Assembly (NCBI GenBank): GCA_022385805.1
Contig: MU277672.1
Span: forward strand, 292,012-356,011
Direction of reading: 5' to 3'
Length of the DNA stretch: 64,000 nt
Source of the DNA: Pilatotrama ljubarskyi
Lineage: Eukaryota > Basidiomycota > Agaricomycetes > Polyporales > Polyporaceae
Part shown: in pieces, positions 1-10,952 of the stretch
How positions within the stretch are numbered: the stretch's first letter is position 1
How the letters are laid out: each line of letters starts with the position of its first letter
Program-made: the position numbers and the translations under genes
The notes under the pieces: model-generated
The model's database searches: none
Told to the model about the DNA's origin: nothing
Seen by the model: only the letters and a program-made list of their open reading frames with translations

Positions 1-3
1 TTA

Positions 4-128
4 GAGCTGTTTTGCTGGCCAGGGAAACTTTGACCACCTGCCTTGAATGGTAAGGCGCCCAAAAATCCAGCGATATGATTGGCCTAGGACGCTCCACCCA
101 TGGAATTTGGGGGCGAGCAAAACAGCTC
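4..128. mobile_element. MITE-like element with 13-bp terminal inverted repeats
   Basis: A perfect 13-bp inverted repeat (GAGCTGTTTTGCT at 4-16, its complement at 116-128) bounds a 125-bp segment. Each side is flanked by TA (2-3 and 129-130), as expected for target duplication by Tc1/mariner-type transposases. There is no coding capacity. It is best read as a non-autonomous miniature inverted-repeat element; the family is not identified, and a simple hairpin is the alternative. Confidence 0.55.
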
Positions 129-189
129 TATTATAAAAGTTTACGCACGCTCATGTATATTGTATTATGGATTACAGAAGTAAGAGAGT

Positions 190-193
190 AAAA
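190..193 (-). terminator. Pol III terminator of tRNA-Tyr
   Basis: TTTT on the minus strand starts 3 nt after the last tRNA base (discriminator), the usual minimal Pol III stop. Confidence 0.7.
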
Positions 194-196
194 TGC

Positions 197-286
197 TCCT
201 TCGAGCCGGGGTCGAACCAGCGACCTTGAGATGTCACGTGATAACCCATTACAGTCTCACGCACTTCCAGCTGAGCTATCGAAGGA
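197..286 (-). tRNA. tRNA-Tyr (GUA anticodon) with a 17-nt intron
   Basis: On the minus strand the acceptor arms TCCTTCG and CGAAGGA pair, and the internal promoter boxes are intact: box A TAGCTCAGCTGG and box B GGTTCGACCCC. The anticodon GTA lies at 252-250 within a stem TGAGA/TCTCA. The halves of 38 and 35 nt are separated by about 17 nt (248-232) at the canonical site just 3' of the anticodon, as in other eukaryotic tRNA-Tyr genes. A run of four T (minus strand, 193-190) just after the gene is a Pol III terminator. Confidence 0.94.
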
Positions 287-694
287 TGCGTATTTGTATA
301 CGTAATATCACACATAACGTGGTTACCTTCTTAGAATGAGTGTAAGTACGCCAATCGTCTGGAACTCTCGGCCCTCTGCGTCCCTTCTGTGTACGTATCG
401 AGCCACCCGAGCCCAGTCTGAAAGGTCATTTGCAAAGCGGTTCTGCAATACGGTAAGTCTTCAAACACATGTACTACGAGTAGGGTGACGACTGCCGACG
501 ACTGCCTTATGCTGTTCTGATTGTATTGCTCACTCTGTCTTTTCTACTCTCATATCATCACAGCAGCCCGTAGCTTCTTGAAGCTGTAACGGGAGAAGTC
601 AGGCTTGAATCTGCGCCTCGGGCGTCTCCAGGAAGGTTGTCATATTCCTGTATAAGAGCCCCACCTCCATGGCAGCGAAAGGTGCGCAGTTTGG
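287..694. other. Intergenic, nothing recognised
   Basis: This is the 5' flank of tRNA-Tyr and of the membrane-protein gene. No convincing coding segment or structured element was seen. Confidence 0.5.
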
Positions 695-1570
695 ATGGCA
701 TTCCATTGGTACATCGCAGGGGTTCTCCACGCTGACACTCCCGGAATAGACTTGGAGACAGGTGTCGAAGGGATCACACCATCCGCAAGGAAGTCGCCAG
801 ATGGCGTCGTCAGTCAAGCCGACGTTGATACGGCCGGCTATGCTGGCGACGATGCACAAAGCGTCTCAAGCCCACCCGTAGTCCGCTTGGTGGCCTTTGT
901 CCGTAAAATCTGGTCCGAAGCGATTCTGGATGTAAAAGGGATGTACCCGCCAGTCCTGGAGGCACTTCGACGCACCGGAAGACTTGTCTCGCTCAGTCTG
1001 ATGCTCATCTTCGTTGTCATGCTCGCCTCCTTCTTTATGGCCCTATCCCACTGGTTCACAATCGTCTTCGGGCACCTCGTCCTGCGGTACATCCTTCCCC
1101 CTTCCATTGACGATACCTTCGTACGGTGCCGGCTGGATCAGACTATGATCATGGCCGGGGTCGGCGCATTTGTCGTAAATCTCGCGCCGTTCATCATCTT
1201 CCTCCTCTCCTTCCCACTCACCTTCGACCGCACCGTCCTCGAGGGCAGCACGGCGCCGGCGAACGAGTTTATCAAGCGCATCACTCCGACGAACCGTTAC
1301 GCCCTCATCTTCATGAAATACGCCCCGAGGCTCGCCGCGGGACCCATCGGTTGCGCGATATTCATACTGCTCTCAGGAGAAGACTATTCCTCGCAGGAGT
1401 CGCTTGATCCCCTCCATGCTGCTATCGCTGGAGTCGGCGGGGAAGTTACCTTGACGACTTTGGCGTTCCTCAAAACTCGTTTCTCACAAAGAAGACGGCG
1501 CACCGACCCGGATATGACACAACCGGGGAAGAGTGGTGAAGAAGTGTTGCCCCTGGCGAGGACGACATAG
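695..1570 (+). CDS. Hypothetical multi-pass membrane protein
   Basis: A single uninterrupted 291-codon frame, unusual here because most neighbours have introns. After a polar N-terminus of about 95 residues come hydrophobic stretches near residues 98-122, 150-176 and 203-228, the first including FVVMLASFFMALSHWFTIVFG (split: FVVMLASFF and MALSHWFTIVFG). The tail is basic (RRRR near residue 266). No family was recognised. The start is the first Met of the frame, so an upstream exon cannot be excluded. Probably an integral membrane protein with 3-4 helices; the location is not predictable from sequence. Confidence 0.6.
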   Translation: MAFHWYIAGVLHADTPGIDLETGVEGITPSARKSPDGVVSQADVDTAGYAGDDAQSVSSPPVVRLVAFVRKIWSEAILDVKGMYPPVLEALRRTGRLVSLSLMLIFVVMLASFFMALSHWFTIVFGHLVLRYILPPSIDDTFVRCRLDQTMIMAGVGAFVVNLAPFIIFLLSFPLTFDRTVLEGSTAPANEFIKRITPTNRYALIFMKYAPRLAAGPIGCAIFILLSGEDYSSQESLDPLHAAIAGVGGEVTLTTLAFLKTRFSQRRRRTDPDMTQPGKSGEEVLPLARTT

Positions 1571-1987
1571 GCATAGCAGCAGAATTGGATACTCTAGGGC
1601 ATTCTAGGTTTGTAATTTCATAGGGACTGTATGGACATGGGACGATAGTGCTCATACATTCATGCATACCCTCTGGTAGTAGGTCACGTATCGTAGGAGT
1701 ACACTTGAGTATATGCGTGCTCGAGTCTGCGTCCTCAAGTCGAGATCGCTCGCGCAGTGTCAGCAGCCGACTCAGCTGCATACAGGTAGTGTGATCCATG
1801 TAGAGTTGCAGAAGGATGTTGCGCAAGAGATCATCAGCCACGCTAAACGGCGATGGTCTATGGGGTTGGACCTGCACGACCACATCAAAAATCCTAGTCG
1901 GGTCACAGGGTTCAGGTACTCACAAACTCGCCCACCGACAAGCGGCGTATGGTGTAGCATGGAAGCGCAGACGCTCCATGATCCGGC
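1571..1987. other. Intergenic between convergent genes
   Basis: This stretch lies between the 3' ends of the membrane-protein gene (plus) and the small myristoyl-type protein (minus). No gene seen; presumably the two 3' UTRs. Confidence 0.5.
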
Positions 1988-2720
1988 CTACGGACCCAGG
2001 AGAGGCTTCTCTTCCTCGATTTTGGGATCCACCCAGGAGGCCTGCCCGGGGGGGTTGAGCTGCTACCGGATACGAAAGGTTCAGAATGACACTCACTAGC
2101 ATCGTTGTGTGCTCGACGCCATCCTCGCTGATCCATCGTTTCACCGAGTCTTGGTGGATGCTTACACTATTCACGTAGCGCGCCATGCGCTCCAGCTTCT
2201 CAAGGTCGATGTCGTACTTCTTCGCGAGCTCTTCCACATCTCTTTGCGTTGATGCCGACTTCCGCTCTTCAAGGAGGTCCATGAGAGATGTGGCTACAAG
2301 CTGATTCCTGGAGGGTCGCGCGGAGCGCGCCTCGTCTTCTGAGCGTAGGCGCGTCTGGAAAAGACGTTGTGCTTGGTCGGCAGCCTGGAGCATCGCTCGT
2401 CAAGAGACACCAAGACATTAGCACAATAACACGTACCGGCTTGATCGTCTGCATGTGATGATCGACTTTCACTTGACCGAGTTTGCTCAGGTTCGCCAAG
2501 AAATGCGGGTCTCTTGAGTCTCGTTCGATAGCTCCATACGCATGTGAGCAGGCGCAGGTCGTGATTTTGGAGATTGCTGACCTTCGCTCTTCGTTTCGCT
2601 TGCTTGAGGCATGGCAGGTTTGGCAGGAGCTTGTTCTCCAACGTGAGGCGTCCTTGCACCAGCCCATGCGGGCGGTGTTCTGGCGAGTTTGCGTGCAGGC
2701 TTGGAAGCTGCCGACCCCAT
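1988..2720 (-). CDS. Conserved small protein with N-myristoylation-like start
   Basis: Four exons (2720..2582, 2510..2437, 2384..2097, 2041..1988) give 184 residues in frame. The protein starts MGSAASKPARKL, which fits the N-myristoylation pattern MGxxxS/T. A central segment DPHFLANLSKLG is followed by a helical stretch rich in charged residues (LMDLLEERKS, DVEELAKKYDIDLEKL) that looks like a small helix-turn-helix. The end is WVDPKIEEEKPLLGP. I recall similarly arranged uncharacterised fungal proteins, but no function can be assigned. Lipid anchoring at a membrane is inferred only from the N-terminus. The gene is divergent from the deacetylase, with 247 bp between the start codons. Confidence 0.72.
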
Positions 2721-2918
2721 TACAGAGCAGCAAGGAGCAGATAGCAGGAAAAGTCCGGATCAACCCTTTGTAGAGTCGGCAGGGCGGAGTGTCTTCACTG
2801 GCAGACGCTGCAACGGTGACGCGTCAATATTAGGTTAAGCTATCCGGACCGGGGGACCGGTTCGATCTTGCCTCTTGAGCGTCTATGTGGAGGACAAGTT
2901 GAGCACAACGTCGAGTCG

Positions 2919-2934
2919 ACGGCGTCGACGCCGT
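2919..2934. promoter_or_regulatory. 16-bp perfect palindrome in a divergent promoter
   Basis: ACGGCGTCGACGCCGT is a perfect inverted repeat located 34 bp upstream of the deacetylase ATG, in the 247-bp region shared with the minus-strand gene. It could be a dimeric transcription-factor site. That role is inferred. Confidence 0.35.
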
Positions 2935-2967
2935 GAGGCTTGAGCCCGTTCCCTCCGACGCCCGACC

Positions 2968-5016
2968 ATGTCGAAACGACGGGTGACATACTACTATGAC
3001 CGTATGTTTCTATACAGAGCTCTGCTTCTGCATGCTCACGCTCAGTACACAGCCGACGTGGGTTCGTTCACCTATGGTCTATCGCATCCCATGAAGCCAC
3101 AACGGATGCGGATCACGCATGAACTCCTTACCGCATACGATATGCTACCCAAGATGCATGTCCTCGTATGTCCCTTCTGCTATGCCCGGTGACTGTAAAT
3201 TGAGAGGTGGTACATAGAGAGCAAAACGCGCGTCCGCCGAGACGATGACCAGGTTCCATACCGACGAATACGTGAACTTCCTGTCGAGGGTCACTCCGGA
3301 GAACGCGCAGCAGTTGACCTATCAAGGGACGCGCTTCCTCGTCGGAGAAGATAACCCAGCGTTTGACGGTGTGTTTGAGTTCTGCTCCATCTCGGCTGGC
3401 GGTTCGATAGGTGCGTCTCAGCGTCTTTCCGTCTAGGAACTGTATCAACGTGAGGGCGCAGCTGCCGCACACCGTTTGATGAGTGGACAAACCGACATAG
3501 CTATCAACTGGGCGGGCGGGCTGCATCACGCGAAGAAGCGCGAAGCGTCTGGCTTCTGCTACATCAACGACATTGTGCTCGCTATCCTGGAGATGCTGCG
3601 AACCGTCCCTCGCGTGCTCTACATTGACATTGATTGTCATCACGGCGACGGCGTCGAGGAGGCATTCTATACCACAAATCGCGTCATGACCTGCTCCTTC
3701 CACAAGTTCGGAGAGTACTTCCCAGGTACAGGCACCTTGGACGACAGGGGTAGAGGCAAGGGGCGAGGGTACGCGCTGAATGTCCCGCTCAAGGATGGGA
3801 TCACAGACGAAGCATACAAGAGCGTCTTCCAGCCGGTGCGTCTAGTCTGTTGCATAGCCACCTCCCTCTCAGAGCGAGGACTGAGGCTCCATCGAACAGG
3901 GCTGAGCTCACGTTTGCTCCCGGATCCAGGTCATCGACAAAATCATAGAGGTTTTCCAGCCATCAGCGATCGTGCTCCAATGCGGCGCGGACTCGCTGTC
4001 TGGGGACAAGCTGGGCTGTCTGAACCTCACAATGCAAGGGCATGCCAGCTGCGTGCAGTATATCCGCAAGAAGAACATTCCTCTGCTCCTCTTAGGAGGC
4101 GGTGGATACACGGTCAAGAACGTCGCACGGACATGGACGTACGAGACAGCGTGTGCCCTGGGGATTGAGAACGACATAGACCTCAACTTGCCCTGGAACG
4201 AGTATTTCGAGTGGTTTGGCCCACGATATCGGTTAGAAGTCCCGGAGAGCAACATGGAGGACATGAACGTCAAGGATGGCTCATTAGACAGGATACGGTG
4301 AGCCAAGGCTGGTCTCCGCCGTGTGGGTATCCGCTCATATGTCCGGTGCATAGTGAGACCGCTCTTCGGTACTTGTCAGAACTGCGTCCGGCACCCTCGG
4401 TTGGTCTCCAAGACGTACCCAGAGAAAGTGTGGGCGAACACCTCGGCGTGGGTGACGCGTATGAACAGGGCCCAGTAGACGAACTTGACGAGACTCTCGC
4501 CCGTGAGTGGATCCCACCACCTGTCCTGGGGCAGGAACCCCACTCAATCGTTTTCACACCCAAGAGCACGCGAAGTTCGTTTACAACCTCCAAGAGAAAG
4601 TAGCACAGTCCGACTCAGACTCCGAGTACGACTCAGATACGTCGCTCGCGCGGACGCGTAGTCGTGGCCCCTCACGCAACGTACGGAGCGGCAAGAAGCG
4701 CATGAGCCTTCTGACGGGGGAGTACTACGACGTGCCGCGGCTCGAGGAGGGCGGCAACGGGTACTACGACCTCGGCTGCGGGCATGAGCCCTGGGCATCC
4801 AACGACCTGCCAGGACTCGGGACAAAACGGCGGTTCTTCCAAAGCGCGTCGCGCTGGGATCCGGCCCTGGAGAGAACCGTATTGGAGAGGGAGCGTGCGG
4901 GTGCCAGGAACGGGAGGTTGGACGTTGCTGCGCTCATGGTGAATGGAGGGGCAGAACGAGACCGCTCTACCGATCTCGGGGACGAGATGGACATCGATAC
5001 GGAAGAAGACGGCTGA
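2968..5016 (+). CDS. RPD3: Class I histone deacetylase (Rpd3/Clr6 type)
   Basis: Zn-dependent deacetylase that removes acetyl groups from histone lysines, normally in Sin3-type nuclear corepressor complexes. Seven exons (2968-3001, 3053-3165, 3218-3410, 3462-3835, 3930-4297, 4354-4502, 4565-5016) encode 560 residues. Family landmarks appear in order: [13 protein letters not shown] near the N-terminus, [11 protein letters not shown], the active-site GGLHHAKK, the zinc-binding [14 protein letters not shown], the [13 protein letters not shown] loop, CGADSL and the transition-state tyrosine in GGGGYT. All catalytic residues are present. After the fold (about residue 390) the tail is acidic and serine-rich ([10 protein letters not shown]) and ends [10 protein letters not shown]; such tails vary within the family. 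Rpd3/Clr6 is favoured over Hos2 by the N-terminal motif. Confidence 0.95.
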
Positions 5017-5758
5017 GGGCGTAATTTATGATCTTGTTATTGTTATTGTACATCACCTGTCGTATACATGCTTTCGTACACTACAAGCTCCCAGACTGAT
5101 AATGCCTAGGAAGATCATTGCGCTGGACGGCCTTCGAGCGCATGAGGGAAGCTAACTATGAATCCACTGGGTCAGCAGCAGCCAACGTACTCCGGCAAAG
5201 CCACGATATCACTTGGTCCCAGTGGCTGGCTTCGAAGACGGAGAGACGGAGTAAAAGCTGACAGCGCTGGTTTGAGCGTACTTGGTGATATATTTCTATG
5301 GTGCAGTGGCTTCCAGAAAGCCTCCCGTATGTAATACAACGCACGCGACGAGAGAAAAAGAGAAGAGGAAACGGAGCGGAAGATATCATGCAAACCAACC
5401 AACCAGTCACCCTACACTACGGCTACGGTCCCCAGCAGTAGTAGACACCATCCTACGGGCAAACCGCGTCCATTTTTTTTTGACAGGCGAATATTGGAAC
5501 AGGAGAATGAGAGTGCGCACGACTATGGGGGTTATTGACATTGGGAGATGAGATGTGGCCGGTCAGGGGTATAGGGAAGGCGGGGGTGGATGCCTGGAAA
5601 GCAAGCTGCCGCGCCGCGATTCAATATGATAATATGCAGAACACAGTGGAGGGGGAAGCAGCGTCGGAAAGAACGGAGTATCCTCGTAGCTCGACAGTGT
5701 GTTCTGGAGAGCAGTTCGTTTCGTGACGTTTCGTGAGACCGATAGCGGTCGAGGAAGT
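5017..5758. other. Intergenic between convergent genes
   Basis: This lies between the 3' ends of the deacetylase (plus) and the Pumilio-family gene (minus). It contains a short T tract near 5473 and no convincing coding sequence. Confidence 0.5.
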
Positions 5759-8700
5759 CTAGGCGTGGAAGGTGCCCATGTTCGGGCTCTGCTGTTGATA
5801 CATCTGATACATGTACGCTTGGTAGACGTGCGGCGGGACCGACTGCGGCGGGATCCCGTTGTACGATGGCTGGTTCATGTTCATGAGGTTCGCGGCTTGC
5901 GTCATGTTCGGAGACTGCGCGCCGTAAGGGATCGGCGAGGGCGAGTGCGTGTTACTCTGCGGGGGCGCGCCACCATTGCGGCGGGGCACGCCGCCCCTCG
6001 GAGTGTTCGCATCAGGCGTGCGGACCGCAAAGGGGTTGAAGGGGTCGGAGGCAGGCGAGAACGCAGACGGCGGGTTTGACACGCGGCCACCACGCTGAGG
6101 GGCGCCACCGCCGTTCTGGCCGTAGCCGGGATCGATCTGGAGGCGGGGAGGGCCCGAAGCGGCATTCTGGCCGCCCATCTGCAGGGCTGCCATCATCGAC
6201 TGCAGGCCTTGGTCGTTGGAGGGGTATCCGGCCGGCAGACCAGGCATGCCGCCGTACTGATTCTGCGAAGTGAACTTGGCCTTTCCGCTGGGCTGAGGGA
6301 TGTTCGTGGAGTACGTCGGCTGGAGGTTGGGGACAGGCAAGCCGACCTCCTCGATCAGACGACGATACGCCTGGGTAGCGATTACCTTCAGCTCGATGAG
6401 GACGCGCTTGGTGGCCTCGACGTAGCTTGGGCGCTTAGCAGGATCGACGAACGGACTGGTCAGGATCTTGTGCACGACGGCAACACCGTTGACCTGGTCG
6501 CCCAAGACGTCCGTAAGGACGTGATCGCCAGGCGAGTTGAACAGCGCCTCGACGATCTGCTTGGAAGCCTCGGGCTCCACCTTCTGGTTGACGATGCGGA
6601 GCACGGTCAGCGATGCCAATTTGTGAGTGCAGAGGTGGGACAAGTGGGGCGTGAAGCGAGGTGCCAACAAGTTGTACCGCGACGGGAAGCTGGAGGTGTC
6701 GAGCAACCATGTCAACAGCAGAGCGCCGTTCGGGTTCGTGGCCAGCGGGATCGAGTTGAGGATGATCGCAGTGGCAATCCGGCGCTGCTGGTTGAGCGTA
6801 ATGTGGGAGCTCTCGAGGCACGCCCGCATGCTACGCGCACCGAAGCGGCCCTGAGCGATCTCCCACAGCCGGTCCACCATCGCGTCGAACAAGAAATCTG
6901 TGGCAGGCGCCCCGAAGCGAAGACAACATCTGCGGACCATCAGTTTCGGACCCGGAGGCGCGTCGGCGGCGTACTCACTGCACAACATAGTTGCCGAATT
7001 GATCAAGAAGAAGCGGTGGTACGTAGGGGCGGAGGTTCTGCGTGACCAGAGCGACTTCTTCCGGCGTCTGGACACACTCGATGATCTTCTGGGCGGCCCA
7101 GGTACCGTTCTTGTGGATGCCAATCATGGCTAAGTGCGGGGCGATGCGCTCAAGCATAGCCAACCTCGGGCCAGCGGAGCACTTCTCAAACAGCTTCTGC
7201 ACCACCTGCGACCACAACCACGCTGTTGAGCCACACACCGGATACACAAGCGACGAACCCTTACCGTGTTCCCGAGCCAGTCAGAAGCAAGGTCAACAAT
7301 CTCGCCGTCCAAAAAGTCCGCGGCGACGTTGTCAATCTCCTCAGTCGTGATAGTGCTCGTATCAAGCCTCTTCCGGAGCTCGCGCAGCTTCGACGCGTCC
7401 CAGCGCCTGTTGTGGGGTCTCTCAGACACCAACGGAATTGTCGTGTAATACATCGTCGGAGGGCGGAACTCTGCAATACAACATGAGCGTCGCTCAAAGT
7501 GGCACATAGGGGGCGAAACTTACCAGCAAGTGCCTGAATGTCCGCCTCCGCATCGGGACTACCTCCGCTGAGCTCCTTCAGGATCATCTGCTGCTCAGTT
7601 ACCGACGCGCTCCATCCGGGCTTTCCAGGGCCGTCGTATCCGGTGTGCGCGCCGGAAGCGATCATGCTCAGTAGGAGGTTCGAGCGGTAGTTCTCAAGCG
7701 AGCCGCTGAGCACCTGCTGATCCACCGGAATGGTCGATGCGCCCTTGATGCTCCGGAGAGCGTGAATCGTGGCGCCGACACTGAGATCGCCGACGCCCTG
7801 AACGTTAACATTCGAGCCTTCCTCCTGGCCGCCGGCGCCCTCCTGGCCGTTCTTGACGGGGACCTTGGCAAATCCGATACGGATAGCGCCGACGTCGCTC
7901 CCGAGCACGTCGCGGCCGTTAAGGGCCTTGCGAGCTCGTACAGCGTCATCCAAACGCTCGAAATTGACTATACGTCACGCTTCAACATCTACCGCACTAT
8001 CTCAAGAGGAGCACACGTACTGAAGCCGCAGTTCTTGTGCGTAAGGACACGCGCCGACTCGATCGGTCCGTAAGGACTGAAGACGCTGAGGATCGTCGCA
8101 GGCGTCGTCGTGGACGGAATCGACCCGATCCAGAGAGCACGCGTGGGCGTCGACTGGAGCTGAGCGTCCATGCCCGAGAGACCAGAATTGTTACCGCCAG
8201 CCTTGCCCAACACGCCGCCAGGAGACGTCGCGATCGGGCTGTTAAGGTTCGCGCCTTTCGCGGGCGCAACGGGCGCACTGTCGGCCTTACCGAAGCCAAT
8301 ACGGACAGTCTGGCCGTTCGGCATGCCGATATCTCCGCCGAGGCGGTTGAGGACGTCATCCTTTGCGCGAATAGCGTCGGCCTGGTCGACAAAGTTGACG
8401 AACCCGCATTCCTACAAACCAGGGGAGGTGTGATGTCAGTCTCTATCAATGAACACAGAAGATGCTCGCAGCTGACCTTCTCAGGAAGCAGCCTGAGAGA
8501 CTCAATCGCTCCGTATGGTGCGAACACGTGGATGAGCTGCTCGCTAGTAAATGAGCTGTCCAGGTTACCGATCCAAAGCGAGCGGGTGGGAGTCTGCATT
8601 TGGCTGGACGGATTCTCCGACTTCGGCGAAACGGCACGGTTCTGGTTCGTGGAAGGGGCGGCGAGGTACGCCGACGCACGGCTCGCAGGGGGCTCCTGGT

Positions 8701-10018
8701 TGGGGAAGTGCACGCTCGCAGAGAGGCCGGTCCTCGGGGCAGCGGTCTTGTCAGACCGCAGGATCCCGGCAGGGTTCATGCTGGAGCTACCCAGGCCAGA
8801 ATGCAAGGAAACGTCTCCGCCATAGGTGGGCTGGATTTCTCCAACGCCAGCGCGGCGGTGGAGTCGAGAAGTCGAATCGTCGAGAGTACCCACGGAGATT
8901 GCTCGCGGCCGAGTCCCCAGACCCACGCCAAGATGGTCAGACTGCTTGAAGCCCTGAGCGACGTAGTCCGCTGACAGGTAGCTGCTGTTGTCGGCCTCGC
9001 CGTAAGAGCCCATCCCCTGCCCCCCGCGGCGATACACGTCGCCCTCGTACATGTCCTCCTCTTCCTCGGCATTGGGAGTCGACAGCAGCGAGGCAGCAGA
9101 GGGACGGAGGTGATACGGATTCGAGACGGTGCTGGCGCGCATGCGAGAGTGACTGTTGTTCAGGTTTGCCGTGATCGCCGCCTGCGCCTGGTTCCGCAGG
9201 TCGGAGATCGTCGCAGCGGGTGGGTGGCGCAAACCATCGTCCAAACCCAAATAATCCAAGGTATGGACGTCAAAGTCATCGGCGCCAGAATCCATGGATG
9301 CCACGGAGCGCAAATCGTCCAGAACCGGCAGCCCGTTTGCTCCGTTCCTCGATGAGAGCCAAGAGGACGAGAAAATGGACGGACCAAACGCATTCGACAG
9401 CCCTCCGGTGGGCAGAGTGAGCGAGCCTGAGCGAAGACGGCTGTTGCGCTCGGTGAGGGCAGACGAAGCAACCGACGAGGCAACAGAGGCCGAGTGACGT
9501 AAGCCGGGGCGGACGGGAGCCGTGGTCGCTGACGTGGACGTGGGGGTCCCGAGGTCGGGGCGCTGCCTGAGCTGGTCGGAGAAGGACTCCGTGGACTGAG
9601 CAGGGCTCCCCAAGTTGCTCGAGGCCGCGGCGAAGCGCTGCGCGGCGAGCTGCACGTTGGAAGGCAAGGTTCCGGCCCTAGCCCTCCTGAAGCCCGGCGG
9701 GTAGTTGGTGGGGGGTAAAGTGGAGGTATCGGTCGGGGTGTTCGCTGATGGCGGGTGTTCGTTCGGAGGGGAGCCACCGGAGGCAAGGGCGCGCAGCGCG
9801 GGAGGCCTGTATCTGGCGCCAATGGTCTGCTCTGCCTCGAGCTCCCTGGCACTGGAGATCGTGGAAAGCAGGGTCAGGTGAGCTTGATCGCACGATCGTG
9901 TTATGAATCAGGGCAGGAGAAGGACGCACCGTTTGGCAAAAGCGGCCGAGGGTGCCGGGGGAGGGGTCTTGCCCGAGGAGACGCGAGAAAAGGAGTTGTC
10001 GTTGGCGGAGAGAGACAT
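5759..10018 (-). CDS. Two-RRM Pumilio-family RNA-binding protein (Jsn1/Puf1-Puf2 type)
   Basis: Seven exons (10018..9930, 9851..8477, 8411..8021, 7967..7524, 7470..7265, 7205..6979, 6929..5759) give 1300 residues. Order: a low-complexity Ser/Pro-rich N-terminal half; RRM1 near residues 450-525 (RNP2-like SLWIGNL, RNP1-like CGFVNF); RRM2 near 580-655 (ALWIGSI, CGFINF); then Pumilio repeats including HKNGTWAAQKIIE and DQFGNYVVQ; and a Gln/Asn/Pro-rich tail with QMYQQQSPN. The RRM plus PUF layout matches the yeast Jsn1/Puf2 group, which bind mRNAs for membrane-associated and mitochondria-linked proteins and act post-transcriptionally in the cytoplasm. The tail may favour condensation. Target RNAs cannot be read from the sequence. 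The 5' exon is supported by a frame-conserving intron. Confidence 0.9.
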
Positions 10019-10952
10019 GGGGCTGTAAGGTGCGAGGATTAGGGATTACTTGATGTTGGGGGGGACAGCCAGAGCGGATTTGCGCGAGAGCAAGCAAGCA
10101 GGACGCGGAGAGGGGTAAAAAGTAGCAGGAGGAGTCCGATGGGTAACTATGCGCAGGCGTAGGAGGCGGCTATAGGTCGTAATAGGGCTTGTTAGCCGAG
10201 AAAGCAAGTTTTTGGGCGGAAGGGGACGAAGGAGAGCCCAAGACTACTACAGTAGGGTGGACACCAGTAAATAGCAGTACTAAGTAGGATGAAGGTGGTT
10301 GGGAGCAAGTCGCAGCTCTGGCAGTCGCCCGCACAAGCCTCGATTCGAGGAGCAGCCTCCGTCCTTCGAACTCCGCTCTCTTCTATAGCCGCCCGCCGGC
10401 CCTCCTTTGCCTCTCCGACTCGGCCGTCCCCCGCCCCCGGCCGTGCACTCTCCCAGGTCTGTCCTTGTCCTTGTCCTCGTTCTGGCACTAAAGTGGTTCA
10501 TATTGTTCCGAGGGCATACTAGTCGTCACTACTACCACCAACATACTATCGACGGCCACTCCCGCATGCGCACAATGCATGCGCACAGATCCTCGGCGGC
10601 GATTGCACGTCCATCATCCATCGCCGTCAGGAAGAGACGCAAATGATCTGATGTTCGGGTGCCGCCTCGAAATCAGCACGAAGCAGGTGCGCTTCAGCAG
10701 CGTGGAGAACGGAGAATGGGGGGCCGAGGCCGCTCGCCGGCGGCATTGGGGCGTGTGTCCAGGTGCATAACAAAAAATAGACGCAGCAGCAGTAGCAGAA
10801 TGGAGCGGGGATAATCGATACACATATTCTACGGTACGGTGAACGGGGGCACTAACGTTTGGCTTTGAACATGAAGGGAATAAGCTTAGCAAGCGAACAG
10901 TAGCGAGGAACAGGGGGCGAATGCGAATGATCACAGAGATGAGGGTTGTCAA
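10019..10952. other. Intergenic: promoter of the Pumilio gene and 3' flank of the GDS1-type gene
   Basis: 934 bp with pyrimidine-rich stretches (for example TCCTTGTCCTTGTCCTCG near 10459) but no coding segment I can support. Confidence 0.5.

Noticed and set aside
5702..7350. Long plus-strand open frames over the Pumilio gene
   Set aside because: They are antisense shadows of a gene with clear RRM and Pumilio motifs on the minus strand.
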